Source of the DNA: Thauera sp. UBA6194
Lineage (GTDB): Bacteria; Pseudomonadota; Gammaproteobacteria; Burkholderiales; Rhodocyclaceae
Length of the DNA stretch: 64,000 bases
Direction of reading: 5' to 3'
Assembly: GCA_002422685.1 (NCBI GenBank)
Contig: DITC01000063.1
Coordinates: 48,599-112,598 of the forward strand
Below are positions 14,193 through 22,917 of the stretch, piece by piece; the stretch's first letter is position 1, and each line of letters opens with the position of its first letter. The translations under genes were made by a program, and so were the position numbers. Below the pieces are notes generated by a model that did not search any database, had not been told where the DNA came from, and was given only the letters and a program-made list of their open reading frames with translations.

Positions 14193-15788
14193 ATGCAAAA
14201 CATTGATGCGTACGCCGGATATAAGTGGCTGTCGGAGGCGTATGACGTGGCGCCGGTGCAGCCCTTTCGGGTCCGCAGCGTCATAGGCTCGGCGCGCTCC
14301 AGCGCGGCGTCAAACGGCTTCACGGTCGAGACGTACCCAGCGCATTACCAGCCGGACACGACGCTGAGCGCGCACCTGACGTTTGCGCTCAAGCATGAGG
14401 GCGTCGAGCTGGATTTTCTCCACCGTCTCTTCGAGGTCACCGGACCTGAGCCCATCGCCAAATGGGCACTGGAAGAGCCCACGGGTGCGTACGCGCGCCG
14501 CAGCGGCTTCCTCTATGAGTGGCTCACCGACTCCATCCTGGATGGGGTGGGCGACGCCGGCGGAAACTACGTCGACTTGCTCGGTTCGTCCCGGTACCTC
14601 ACCGCCACGGTGTCGGACAAGGTCCGCCGCTGGCGCATCAACAACAACCTGCCGGGCACCCGCTCCTTTTGCCCGATGGTCAGCTTTGGGGGGCAGGGCC
14701 GGGCTGATCCGGCGCCACTGCGCGCCGAGATCGACAGCATGGTTGATCAGTTCGGGCTCGAGACGATCGAGCGTGCTGTCAACTGGCTGACCGTCAAGGA
14801 GAGCAAGGCCAGCTTTGCCATCGAGTCCGAGGGTAAAGAAGAGGACCGCATCCGCCGCCTGGCGCGCGCCATGAGCACGCACTGCGGCAACATCGAGTCC
14901 GCCCTCACGGAAGAGGGGATGCTGATGATTCAGCGGGCCATCATGGGCGACAAGATGGTGGGCGCCACGCTAGGCATTCGCCGGTCCCCGGTTTTTGTCG
15001 GGCACACCAACTCGATCTTCGAGCCCGTGATCGACTATCTGGCGCCGCACCATGAAATGGTGGCCGAGATGATGGAGGGACTGCGTGCATTCGAGCAGCG
15101 CACCCGTGGGCAAAACCCGCTGCTGCGAGCGGCGGCCCTGTCCTTTGGCTTCGTCTACATCCACCCGCTGGGTGACGGCAATGGCCGGCTCTCGCGCTTC
15201 CTGATCAATGACATCCTTCGGCGCGATGGCTTCCTGCCAGCACCGGTGATCCTGCCGGTCTCGGCGGTGATCAGTGAGAACGCGATGCGGCGCGCCGCCT
15301 ACGACAACGCCCTGGAGCACCTGTCGCGGCCGCTGATGGCCACGATGAATTCGGTGTGCAAGTTTGGCGCGACCGTGCAATACGAAGATGGTGTCGAGTC
15401 CAACCTGCACGTAGCCGACTGGAACCGGGGCCTGGCTACCTGGCGCTATGCCGACCTCACCTTCCAGTCCGAGTACCTGGTCGACGTCATCCGGCACTCG
15501 ATCCTGCACGGGCTCAAGGACGAGGCCGTGTACCTGCTGCGCTACGACGCCGCGCGCGACAGCCTCAAGGAAATCATCGAGGGCCGCGACGAGGACTATG
15601 CGAAGATCATCCGATCCCTGGTGACTGACATGAAGGTCAGCGGCAAGCTGCGCAAGACGTATCCCAGCGTCTTCAGCGACGAAGCGCTGGCCAGGCGCAT
15701 CGAGCGCGCGGTCTTCAAGGCCTTTGAGCTGCTGCCCGACGATGACGATGATGAAGTGGTGCCGCGCCTGGATGTGGTGGCCCGATGA
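14193..15788 (+). CDS. Fic-domain AMPylase-like protein
   Basis: A 531-residue Fic protein. The active-site motif is HPLGDGNGR at residues 324-332 (catalytic His324; consensus HPFx[D/E]GNGR with Leu in place of Phe). An upstream helix carries Ser207-x3-Glu211, matching the inhibitory motif [S/T]xxxE[G/N] except that Ser212 replaces G/N, so it is probably self-inhibited (class II). Long N- and C-terminal regions flank the core; the acidic end is 'LLPDDDDDEVVPRL'. Fic enzymes transfer AMP or related groups to protein hydroxyls. It is followed 9 bases later by an M41-like protein. Targets are unknown. Confidence 0.88.
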   Translation: MQNIDAYAGYKWLSEAYDVAPVQPFRVRSVIGSARSSAASNGFTVETYPAHYQPDTTLSAHLTFALKHEGVELDFLHRLFEVTGPEPIAKWALEEPTGAYARRSGFLYEWLTDSILDGVGDAGGNYVDLLGSSRYLTATVSDKVRRWRINNNLPGTRSFCPMVSFGGQGRADPAPLRAEIDSMVDQFGLETIERAVNWLTVKESKASFAIESEGKEEDRIRRLARAMSTHCGNIESALTEEGMLMIQRAIMGDKMVGATLGIRRSPVFVGHTNSIFEPVIDYLAPHHEMVAEMMEGLRAFEQRTRGQNPLLRAAALSFGFVYIHPLGDGNGRLSRFLINDILRRDGFLPAPVILPVSAVISENAMRRAAYDNALEHLSRPLMATMNSVCKFGATVQYEDGVESNLHVADWNRGLATWRYADLTFQSEYLVDVIRHSILHGLKDEAVYLLRYDAARDSLKEIIEGRDEDYAKIIRSLVTDMKVSGKLRKTYPSVFSDEALARRIERAVFKAFELLPDDDDDEVVPRLDVVAR

Positions 15789-15797
15789 ATTTTAGCG

Positions 15798-16478
15798 GTG
15801 TCCCGACAACCGAAATCGGCCACGACCTTGAGTAGACTCACCCCCGCCCAACGCCGCGCCACCTGCATCCACGAGGCCGGCCACGCGGTGGCGTTCGCGC
15901 TGGGCGGCGTGTCGGTCCATCGCCTGGCGGTCGCCGACGAAGGCGCCGCGGCCTGGCACACCGACATCCGCAACGGGCGCATGTGCACCGGCCTGTGGGG
16001 ACTGTGCGAGAAGGCGGACCTGGTGCTGCCGCGGCAGTTCCTGCGCTGGCTGATGAACGAGGGCGGCCTGCATCCGGACGGCACCGGCCACCAGCAGCTG
16101 CTGCAGCGGCCCGAGGGGCGGGCGCAGGTAGAAGGTTTTTCCGAGCGACAGCAGCGCGAGATCCGTGCGCAGATGGTGGGCCTGATGGCCGGGCCGGCGG
16201 CCGAGCAGATCTTCAGGGGCGAGGCGGTGCGCCTGTGCCCGACGGGCGAGTTCGATGAAGTGCGGCAGGCGGAGGATCTGTCCTGGCTGCTGCCGGCGCG
16301 CGACGCGTTCGACCACGCGGCCGCGCTGACGGTGCTCACCTTGCAGCGCCCGGATGTATGGGCCGCGGTCGAGCGCGTGGCGGGCGAGCTCGAGCGCGCG
16401 GGCACACTCACCCAGGGCCTGCGTGCGCTGCTGCCTGCCGCACTGCCCGACTGGCCGCCCGGCGGCGCAGCGGTGTAG
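15798..16478 (+). CDS. Peptidase M41 (FtsH-protease-like) domain protein without AAA domain
   Basis: A 226-residue protein with zinc motif His25-Glu26-Ala-Gly-His29 in 'CIHEAGHAVAFALGG', as in the FtsH protease domain. A later acidic segment 'QAEDLSWLL' may give the third ligand. 'QMVGLMAGPAAEQIF' matches the M41 helix after the active site. There is no ATPase or membrane helix, so it is a free-standing M41 relative. The GTG at 15798 is 9 bases after the Fic stop, suggesting one transcript; a TTG at 15828 is possible. Function with Fic is not known. Confidence 0.75.
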   Translation: MSRQPKSATTLSRLTPAQRRATCIHEAGHAVAFALGGVSVHRLAVADEGAAAWHTDIRNGRMCTGLWGLCEKADLVLPRQFLRWLMNEGGLHPDGTGHQQLLQRPEGRAQVEGFSERQQREIRAQMVGLMAGPAAEQIFRGEAVRLCPTGEFDEVRQAEDLSWLLPARDAFDHAAALTVLTLQRPDVWAAVERVAGELERAGTLTQGLRALLPAALPDWPPGGAAV

Positions 16479-16499
16479 CGCAGCGGCCTGGGGCCTCGC

Positions 16500-17180
16500 C
16501 TACCGTCCCACCCAGCCGCCACACACCGGAAACACCTGGCCGACGAAGCAGTCCGCCGCGCTGCTGCACAGGTAAGCGGCAAACAGCGCATCCTCGCGCG
16601 CCGACACCAGCCGGCCCAGCGGCACCTCGCGCGCCAGCCGTTCCTGGAAGCGCGGGTTGGCCTGCACTTCGGGCGGGAAATAGGTCGGGTTGTCGACGAA
16701 GTTCTGGGCGACTGCATTGACCTGCACGTTGTGCGGCGCCAGCTCCACGCCGATCGCCTGCACATAGGCCAGTTGCGCGCCGCGCGCGGCACTGTAGGTG
16801 GAGGCGCGCTTCATGCCGCGCAGGGCGGCAGCGCTGCCCATCAGCAGGATCTTGCCCGCACGGCGCTCGACCATGGCCGGCGCAGCGGCGCGCACCAGGC
16901 GTGGCAGCGGGTCGACCAGCGCGGCGAAGACGTCGCGCCATTCGGCATCGGCGACCTCGAGCGCCGCGGTCGATGGGGCCTTGATGGCCAGGTTGGCGAC
17001 GAGGACGTCGATGCGCCCGGCCGCGTGGACGATGCGCTCGGCCGCATCGGCCTCGGCAAGGTCATCGGCGCTGGCGACGACCTCCGCGCCCTGCTCGGCG
17101 AAGACTTCGCACAGCACGGGGCCCATGAAGGCATCGGCCTGGGTGATGAGGACGCGCTTGCCAGCGAGTGCGTTTTCCAT
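16500..17180 (-). CDS. SDR-fold protein with halohydrin dehalogenase motifs
   Basis: A 226-residue SDR-fold protein that lacks the NAD glycine motif. In its place is Thr13-x4-Phe18-x-Gly20 (TQADAFMG). The catalytic set is Ser116-x12-Tyr129-x3-Arg133, with Arg where SDR oxidoreductases have Lys. Both patterns are the diagnostic motifs of halohydrin dehalogenases (HheC: Ser132, Tyr145, Arg149), which close vicinal haloalcohols to epoxides and open epoxides with halide, cyanide or azide. Downstream 'NFVDNPTYFPPE' and 'GQVFPVCGGW' also recall that family. The ATG at 17180 follows GGGGAG. True activity is unproven; an inactive SDR is the alternative. The 165-base gap to the hydrolase (17181-17345) shows no gene. 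Confidence 0.75.
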   Translation of the reverse strand: MENALAGKRVLITQADAFMGPVLCEVFAEQGAEVVASADDLAEADAAERIVHAAGRIDVLVANLAIKAPSTAALEVADAEWRDVFAALVDPLPRLVRAAAPAMVERRAGKILLMGSAAALRGMKRASTYSAARGAQLAYVQAIGVELAPHNVQVNAVAQNFVDNPTYFPPEVQANPRFQERLAREVPLGRLVSAREDALFAAYLCSSAADCFVGQVFPVCGGWVGR

Positions 17181-17345
17181 GATCAGTCTCCCCGAAGGTT
17201 CGCAGCGTGCGCGCTGCACCTTCTACTTATAGCAAGCGGACGCCGTCCGAGCGGCAATCGCGGCGTAGCGCGCAGCGAGCAGATCGCGGATCGGGCTTGC
17301 GGGCGGGTGCGCGGCGTGGCGGACCGGCGCCCTCGGGTCGGCCGC

Positions 17346-18149
17346 TCAGGGCAGCGTGTCGAGGAAGGCGCGCACCATGGCGACCACATCGGCCTCGCGT
17401 TCGCGATGCGGGACATGGCGCGTATCGGGCATCAGCTCCAGCCGCGCCGGGCCGCCGCTGAGCTCGGCGATCAGCGCCGGATGCACGGCCGAGCCGTACT
17501 CGTCGTCGACGCCGTGAATGACCAGCGTCGGGCACGCGACCTGCGGCAGCACGGGGCGCAGGGACCAGGTCGCAAACGCCGGGGCCAGCCAGGACTCGAT
17601 CCACGCGTCCAGCACCCAGCGCGCCTCTTCACCGTGGTAGCGCTTGAGCCGATCGACCTGGCCGGGGTCCTTGAACAGCACACGCGCATCCTCCAGCCCC
17701 TCGATGGTGCGGTCCTCTACAAAGACCTGGGCGGATTCGGTGATCAGCGCGACGCAGGCCGCGCGGTGGTGCGCGGCGCAATTCACCGCCATGCCACCGC
17801 CCACGCTGTGGCCGAAGACGATGAAGCGCGCGATGCCGAGCTGACGGACGACGGCGGCGAAGTCGCCTTCGGCCTCGCGGGCGATGAAGTCCAGCGCCAG
17901 CGTGCCCGGATGCGGGTCGGACTTGCCGAAGCCGAGGCGGTCGTAGGCGACCACCTGGCGACCGGTGGCCTTGCACAGCGCCGACGGAAACCCGCGCCAC
18001 AGCTCGACGCTGCCGAGCGAGTCGTGCAGCAGCACGATGGGCGCCAGATGCGAGGGCGTCTCGGGCGACCAGGTGCGGACGAACAGGCGCCCGTGCGGGC
18101 CCTCGACCGCGGTGTCCAGGCTCGTGGTGTGTTGATGTCTCGTGCTCAT
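17346..18149 (-). CDS. Alpha/beta-hydrolase
   Basis: A 267-residue alpha/beta-hydrolase. 'PIVLLHDSLGSVELW' gives the oxyanion region, 'GHSVGG' the nucleophile Ser115, 'VIHGVDDEYGS' the acid and 'MPDTRHVPH' the catalytic His. No lid domain or signal peptide stands out, so it is probably a cytoplasmic esterase or epoxide-hydrolase-like enzyme. It lies downstream of telA on the same strand (22 bases) and upstream of the halohydrin-dehalogenase-like gene. The ATG at 18149 is the family-like start; the frame extends to 18266 without one. Confidence 0.86.
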   Translation of the reverse strand: MSTRHQHTTSLDTAVEGPHGRLFVRTWSPETPSHLAPIVLLHDSLGSVELWRGFPSALCKATGRQVVAYDRLGFGKSDPHPGTLALDFIAREAEGDFAAVVRQLGIARFIVFGHSVGGGMAVNCAAHHRAACVALITESAQVFVEDRTIEGLEDARVLFKDPGQVDRLKRYHGEEARWVLDAWIESWLAPAFATWSLRPVLPQVACPTLVIHGVDDEYGSAVHPALIAELSGGPARLELMPDTRHVPHREREADVVAMVRAFLDTLP

Positions 18150-18171
18150 GTCGGGAAAGTGTGGCGGGCTT

Positions 18172-19311
18172 TCAAGGCGCCGGCTCGGCGCGATTGCCTT
18201 CGTCCATGCGGCGGATGGCCGCGCCACCCTGCTGCGCGAGCGCGGCGAGGCGGTCGATCTGGGCATCGAGCTTGGGCAGGGCCTCGCGGCGGTAGCGCGA
18301 CAGGTCGTCGATGGCGCCGATCACGTCGGCGAAGGCCTGTTCGAGCTGGCCCATGTCGAGCATGGCCGACGAGGCGCGGGTCTGGATGTCCACGCCCTGG
18401 GTGCGCAGCGCCTGCGCGGTGCCCGCGATGAGCGCGGAGGTGGTCTGGTTGAGCGCGGCGACGCGGTCGAGCACCAGGCGCTGGTTGGCCAGGCCGAGCG
18501 CCACGGTGACGGCGACGTTGAGCGCCGACACGGTGACGTTGATCGCACGATCCACGCCGCGCACCAGCTCGCGGTTGTTGCGGATGACGACCTCGAGCGC
18601 GAGCACGCCCTGCTGGCTCACCGCGACCTGCTGCTGCAGGTCGACGATGCGCTGGCGCAGCGGGAAGAGGAGTTCTTCCTCGACGAAGGCGCGCCGCGGC
18701 GCTGGCAGGCTGGCGGAGGCGGCCTCGCGGGCGAGACGGCGGTCGATCATGCGGCCGAGTTCGACCTGGCGTTCGAGCTGGGCGAGGATGGCGCGCAGGG
18801 ATTGCTGGTCGTCGGCGAGGGTGAGGTTGTCGCGGCGCAGCATGTCGGCGCCGCCCTGCAGGTCGCCGATGATGGCGTCGAGCGCGTCCTGCGCTTTCTC
18901 GTACTTCTGGAAGTAGCGCTGCATCGGCTTGCCGACGCCGGGGATGAAGGACAGCGCGCGCGACAGGCCCTCGCCGCTCAGCTTCTGCCGGGCGGGGTCG
19001 AGGTCCTGCATCTTGTCGCGCAGCGCGAGGAGCGCCTGGGCAACCGGGCCGCCTTCGTCGCCCTGGTGGGCGAGCTTGCGGATCGGCGCCTGCAGCATCT
19101 CGCTGCGCCAAGCCGCCTGGCGCTGGAGATCGATACCCATGGTGTCGACCGCCTCGCGCTGGCGGTGGAGTTCGGCGTCGCCGGCGGCAAGGGCGTCGCG
19201 CACGAAGGCGTCGGCGGTGGCGGCGAGCGCGGGATCTTCGGGCGCTTCTGCGGGCTGGAGCGGGATCGCCTCGCGCGCGATGTCCTCGATCGGGGGCAGT
19301 GACAGGCTCAT
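18172..19311 (-). CDS. telA: TelA/toxic anion resistance family protein
   Basis: A 379-residue, mainly coiled-coil protein of the TelA (YceH) family, linked to tellurite and other toxic-anion or cell-envelope stress. Recognisable parts are 'LSFIPGVGKPMQRYFQKYEK' near residue 120, 'DNLTLADDQQSL' and 'LALEVVIRNNRELVRGVDRA'. It starts 17 bases after the stop of the membrane protein upstream, so the two form a pair as in many genomes. Confidence 0.88.
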   Translation of the reverse strand: MSLSLPPIEDIAREAIPLQPAEAPEDPALAATADAFVRDALAAGDAELHRQREAVDTMGIDLQRQAAWRSEMLQAPIRKLAHQGDEGGPVAQALLALRDKMQDLDPARQKLSGEGLSRALSFIPGVGKPMQRYFQKYEKAQDALDAIIGDLQGGADMLRRDNLTLADDQQSLRAILAQLERQVELGRMIDRRLAREAASASLPAPRRAFVEEELLFPLRQRIVDLQQQVAVSQQGVLALEVVIRNNRELVRGVDRAINVTVSALNVAVTVALGLANQRLVLDRVAALNQTTSALIAGTAQALRTQGVDIQTRASSAMLDMGQLEQAFADVIGAIDDLSRYRREALPKLDAQIDRLAALAQQGGAAIRRMDEGNRAEPAP

Positions 19312-19327
19312 TGCAGCATTCCTCGGT

Positions 19328-20263
19328 TTACGGCTTGCGGCCGTACAAGCCGGCGCGCTCGGCGAAGCGGCGCAGCTCCTGCAGCGCCTGCTCCATGTTG
19401 CCGGCGGCGCCGGCCTGGCTGCGGCCGGTGTCGATGCGGGCGACGGCGACGGCGACGTCGTCGAGCGCGGTCAGCGCGGCCTCGTTGCCGGCGGCGATCT
19501 CGGCCAGTCGGCGCTCGGTCTCGTCGGCGATCACCAGCCGGCGCCGCAGGGCTTCGCGTTCGGTGGGATTGAGGCGCGCGGCTTCGCGCTCGAGCCGTTC
19601 GCGCACGAAATCGGCGTCCAGCCCCGCGCTGCCGTGCACCAGCTCGACCATCGCGCCCAGCCCGGCGGTGGCCTCGCGGCCGACCTCGCCGACCAGGCCG
19701 CGGGCGCGCTCGTAGGTGACTTCGCGCGCATCGAACTTGTCGTCGAGCACGTCGAGCGCGCGGTGGTAGCGGGTGAACAGGCGGTCGGCCTGCACCGCGA
19801 GGTCGGGCCGGCGCAGGTCCACGAGCTCGCGCTTGACCTCCCACAACTGCATGACCACGGTGTCGGCGCCGGTGGGGGCGACGTCCGGGTCCAGGGTCAG
19901 CAGATCACGCTCACCGCGGGCCTTGGCCAGCTCGCTGCGCTGGCGCTCGCGCGCTGCGGCGCGCTCGCGTCCGGCACGCGCGGCCCGCCAGCGCCGCCAG
20001 CGTTTTTCCACGAACAGTTCGATCGGCACCGCCGCCAGCCCGACGAGCCAGCCGCCGAGGCTGGCGCCGAAGCCGCCCCAGAAGGACGTCATCAGCAACA
20101 GCATCGCCACCGAGGGCATCGCCACCGCGTAGCGCAGGATCACCTGCCAGCGCGAGGCGACCTCTTCGGGCACGACCAGGCGCGGGTCGTACAGCCCGGC
20201 CATGAACCAGGGCATGAACGACACCAGCAGTCCGAAAGCGAGCCCTTGCAGGAAGTCGAACAT
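19328..20263 (-). CDS. Membrane protein with coiled-coil tail, TelA partner
   Basis: A 311-residue protein. Two membrane helices lie in the first ~85 residues ('GLAFGLLVSFMPWFMAGLYD' and 'AMPSVAMLLLMTSFWGGFGA'), followed by a third hydrophobic stretch and a basic segment 'EKRWRRWRAARAGRERAAAR'. About 200 residues of charged alpha-helix complete it. It precedes telA with a 16-base gap. Its place resembles that of XpaC-type partners of TelA, but I see no firm family match. Confidence 0.7.
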   Translation of the reverse strand: MFDFLQGLAFGLLVSFMPWFMAGLYDPRLVVPEEVASRWQVILRYAVAMPSVAMLLLMTSFWGGFGASLGGWLVGLAAVPIELFVEKRWRRWRAARAGRERAAARERQRSELAKARGERDLLTLDPDVAPTGADTVVMQLWEVKRELVDLRRPDLAVQADRLFTRYHRALDVLDDKFDAREVTYERARGLVGEVGREATAGLGAMVELVHGSAGLDADFVRERLEREAARLNPTEREALRRRLVIADETERRLAEIAAGNEAALTALDDVAVAVARIDTGRSQAGAAGNMEQALQELRRFAERAGLYGRKP

Positions 20264-20290
20264 CGAGGCCTCAGGTTGCGTTGTAGGCGG

Positions 20291-20319
20291 GGAAAATCGG
20301 GGACAGACCCCTATTTCCC
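20291..20319. repeat. Short REP-like imperfect palindrome
   Basis: The stretch GGAAAATCGGGGACAGACCC, continuing CTATTTCCC, has matching arms GGAAAAT/ATTTCC and GGGG/CCCC around ACAGA. Sequences with a GGGGACAGACCCC core are frequent intergenic repeats in Proteobacteria. It lies in the 70-base gap between the PEBP gene and the membrane-protein gene. Confidence 0.5.
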
Positions 20320-20333
20320 TCGCCGCGCGCCGC

Positions 20334-20966
20334 TTACGTGGCGCTCACCGCCGGATTGAGCGAATACGTGCCGGTGAGCTTCGCCTCGCCCAACACATGG
20401 CCAGCGATCGCCGCGCGCACGTCCTGGCCGGTAAAGCGCCCTTCCACCGCGCAGCGCGGCACGTCCAGCGCGTACAGCGTGAACACGTAGTGATGCACGA
20501 TGGAGTCGTTCCACGGCGGGCACGGGCCGTCGTAGCCGTGGTAGTCGCCCTTCATCGACTCGTCGCCGGCGAACCAGGCGGTGTAGTCGTTGACGCCGTG
20601 GCGGGCGCCGAGCGCAGTCTCCGGCCCGGGCTTGCCGCCCGGCGTGACCTCGCCGGAGAAGTGGCCGGCGTCGATCGTGCGCAGGTCGGCGGGCAGGTCC
20701 ACCACCACCCAGTGGAAGAAATCCACCCGTGGCAGGCTGGCGGGCACGGTGCGGCCTTCCTGGTTGACGTCGTCGCCCTTGCTCGGCACGTCGGGGTCGT
20801 GGCAGATGAGCGCGAAGGACTTCGTCCCGGCGGGCACGTCGGACCAGGTCAGCTGCGGGTTGCGGTTGGCGCCGAGGCAGACATGGCCTTCGTCGGCCGG
20901 AATGCAGAAGGCGAATTCGCCCGGGATGCGGACGCCGTCGGTGAAGCTCTGGCTGGTGAGTTTCAA
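20334..20966 (-). CDS. YbhB/YbcL (PEBP, Raf-kinase-inhibitor-like) protein
   Basis: A 210-residue cytoplasmic protein of the bacterial PEBP family. Ligand-pocket motifs are 'GANRNPQLTWSDVPAGTKSF', 'ALICHDPDVPSKGDDVNQEG' and 'DFFHWVVVDLP', followed by 'GYDGPCPPWNDSIVHHYVFT'. Biochemical roles of these proteins are poorly known. The ATG at 20966 is preceded by GAGGAGAAAG. Confidence 0.9.
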   Translation of the reverse strand: MKLTSQSFTDGVRIPGEFAFCIPADEGHVCLGANRNPQLTWSDVPAGTKSFALICHDPDVPSKGDDVNQEGRTVPASLPRVDFFHWVVVDLPADLRTIDAGHFSGEVTPGGKPGPETALGARHGVNDYTAWFAGDESMKGDYHGYDGPCPPWNDSIVHHYVFTLYALDVPRCAVEGRFTGQDVRAAIAGHVLGEAKLTGTYSLNPAVSAT

Positions 20967-21030
20967 GGCTTTCTCCTCGCGGGTTGATAAGCGGCGCAGT
21001 CACTCTTCATCGGTCGGGCGGCCCGCCGGA

Positions 21031-22887
21031 TCAGGGTGTCTCGCACAGGCAGTGCAGATACAGGTGGCGCGGATCGTTCCAGTGCAGCAGTCCGGCGGTG
21101 GAGCGCTGCACCTCGCCGACCAGCGCGGCCAGCGGTCCGGTGGCGAGGCCGCCCGTAGCCAGGTCGAGGCCGAGGTCCTGGCCCGTGCGCAGCAGACGGC
21201 GCAGCAGGCGTTGCTCGAAGGACTCCGCCGCGGATGGCCACACCACATCGTAGTCTTCGACGGCGGCGCGTGCGGCGGCGGCGGCGATCGCATCCTCCAG
21301 GCTGCCGAGCGCGTCCACCAGGCCGAGGCCCTTGGCCGCCTCGCCGGTCCACACCCGGCCGCGCGCGACCGCGTCGACCTCTTGCGTGCTCATGTTGCGC
21401 GCCTTCGCCACCACCTCGAGGAAGCGCCGGTAGCCGTGCTCGATGCTGAGCTGCATGGCCGCGGCGGCGTCCGCGTCGAGCGGACGGCGCGGATCGAGCG
21501 CACCGGCGAGCGGCGCGGTGGCCACGCCATCGACACCGATGCCGAGCCGGCGCAGCGGTTCCGAGAACTCGGGGAACAGGCCGAAGATGCCGATCGAGCC
21601 GGTCACGGTGGCCGGCGCGGCCCAGATCTCGTCGGCGCCCGAGGCGATCCAGTACCCGCCCGAGGCAGCCACCGAGCTCATCGACGCGATCACCGGCTTG
21701 CCGGCCTCGCGGGTGAGCTGCAGCTCGCGGCGGATGAGCTCGGAGGCCCAGGCGCTGCCGCCCGGGCTGTCGATGCGCAGCACCACGGCCTTGATGCTGT
21801 CATCTTCGCGGGCGGAGCGGATCATGCGCGCGAAGGTGTCACCCGCGACCACGCCGGTCGGCTCGGCGCCATCGACGATGCTGCCCTGGGCGACGATCAC
21901 GGCGATGCGATCGGAGGCCGGCGACTCTTCCTGACGGCTGAGCGCGAGATAGGGCTCGAAGTCGATGCTGCGCGCCTCGACGCCGTCGGCCGCTTCGCCC
22001 TGCTGCGCCGTGCCCACCGCCTCGATCAGGCGCGCGCGCCATTGGTCGCGCGTGCTGAAGCGGTCGACCAGCCCGGCGGCGAGCGCGGCCTGCGCGGCAT
22101 CGCCGCCGCTGGCCTCGAGCGCAGCGCGGATCCCGTGCACATGCGCATCGACCGCCTCCGGCGTGAGCTTGCGGCTGGCGGCGATGTCGGCGCGCATGAT
22201 GCTCCACAGGCCGTCGAGCAGATCGCGCGAGGATTCGCGGTCTTCGTCCGACATGTCGCTGCGGGTGAAGGGTTCGGAGAAGGACTTGTATTCGCCGACG
22301 CGGAACACATGGACCTTGATGCCGAGGCGGTCGAGCGCGTCCTTGAAATACGTGCTGTAGCGCGCCAGGCCACGCAGCAGCACGAAGCCGTCGGGTGACA
22401 GATGCAGCTCGTCGGCCACCGAGGCGAGGTAGTACTGCGACTGGGTGAAGCGCTCGCCGCGGGCGAGCACCGGCTTGCCCGAAGCCTTGAAGTCGACGAT
22501 CGCGGCGCGCAGCTCGGCGAGCTTGGACAGGCCGCCGCCCACCAGGTCGTCAGTCTCGATCACCAGCGCGGTGATGCGCTCGTCCTCGCGTGCGGTGCGC
22601 ACGGCCTCGACCAGATCGGCCAGGCGCACCTCACCGGCCGGGGCACCACCCGCACGCAGCAGGGCGAGCGGGGGCTCGAGTTCGGCCTGCTCCACGATCA
22701 CGCCCACCGGCCGCAGCACCAGCGCCGCACCGGCCGGGACTTCGGGCTCGGGGTGAAAGAAGAGGGACACGAGCATGCCCACGCCGAAGACCAGCAGCGC
22801 GTAAAAAGCCGCGCGCACGAGCAGGTCGAACAGGCGCACGAACATGCCCAGCACTTTGAAGATGAAGCGAAAAAGGCCTCGTATCAC
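21031..22887 (-). CDS. sppA: Signal peptide peptidase SppA (67K type)
   Basis: A 618-residue inner-membrane serine protease that digests released signal peptides. A single membrane helix is at about residues 26-46. Two tandem peptidase-S49 domains follow. The general base is Lys201 in 'GEYKSFSEPF' of the first domain and the nucleophile is Ser409 in 'SVAASGGYWIAS' of the second, the same split active site as E. coli SppA (Lys209/Ser409). Length fits the long class. It starts 30 bases from trmB's stop. Confidence 0.95.
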   Translation of the reverse strand: MIRGLFRFIFKVLGMFVRLFDLLVRAAFYALLVFGVGMLVSLFFHPEPEVPAGAALVLRPVGVIVEQAELEPPLALLRAGGAPAGEVRLADLVEAVRTAREDERITALVIETDDLVGGGLSKLAELRAAIVDFKASGKPVLARGERFTQSQYYLASVADELHLSPDGFVLLRGLARYSTYFKDALDRLGIKVHVFRVGEYKSFSEPFTRSDMSDEDRESSRDLLDGLWSIMRADIAASRKLTPEAVDAHVHGIRAALEASGGDAAQAALAAGLVDRFSTRDQWRARLIEAVGTAQQGEAADGVEARSIDFEPYLALSRQEESPASDRIAVIVAQGSIVDGAEPTGVVAGDTFARMIRSAREDDSIKAVVLRIDSPGGSAWASELIRRELQLTREAGKPVIASMSSVAASGGYWIASGADEIWAAPATVTGSIGIFGLFPEFSEPLRRLGIGVDGVATAPLAGALDPRRPLDADAAAAMQLSIEHGYRRFLEVVAKARNMSTQEVDAVARGRVWTGEAAKGLGLVDALGSLEDAIAAAAARAAVEDYDVVWPSAAESFEQRLLRRLLRTGQDLGLDLATGGLATGPLAALVGEVQRSTAGLLHWNDPRHLYLHCLCETP

Positions 22888-22917
22888 GCCGTGGTTTCCT
22901 CGTCAGGTAAAACGTGC

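Noticed and set aside
13901..14206. 101-codon plus-strand frame ahead of fic
   Set aside because: It overlaps the fic start, has no ribosome site and reads as unstructured Arg/Pro/Ser-rich sequence in its second half.
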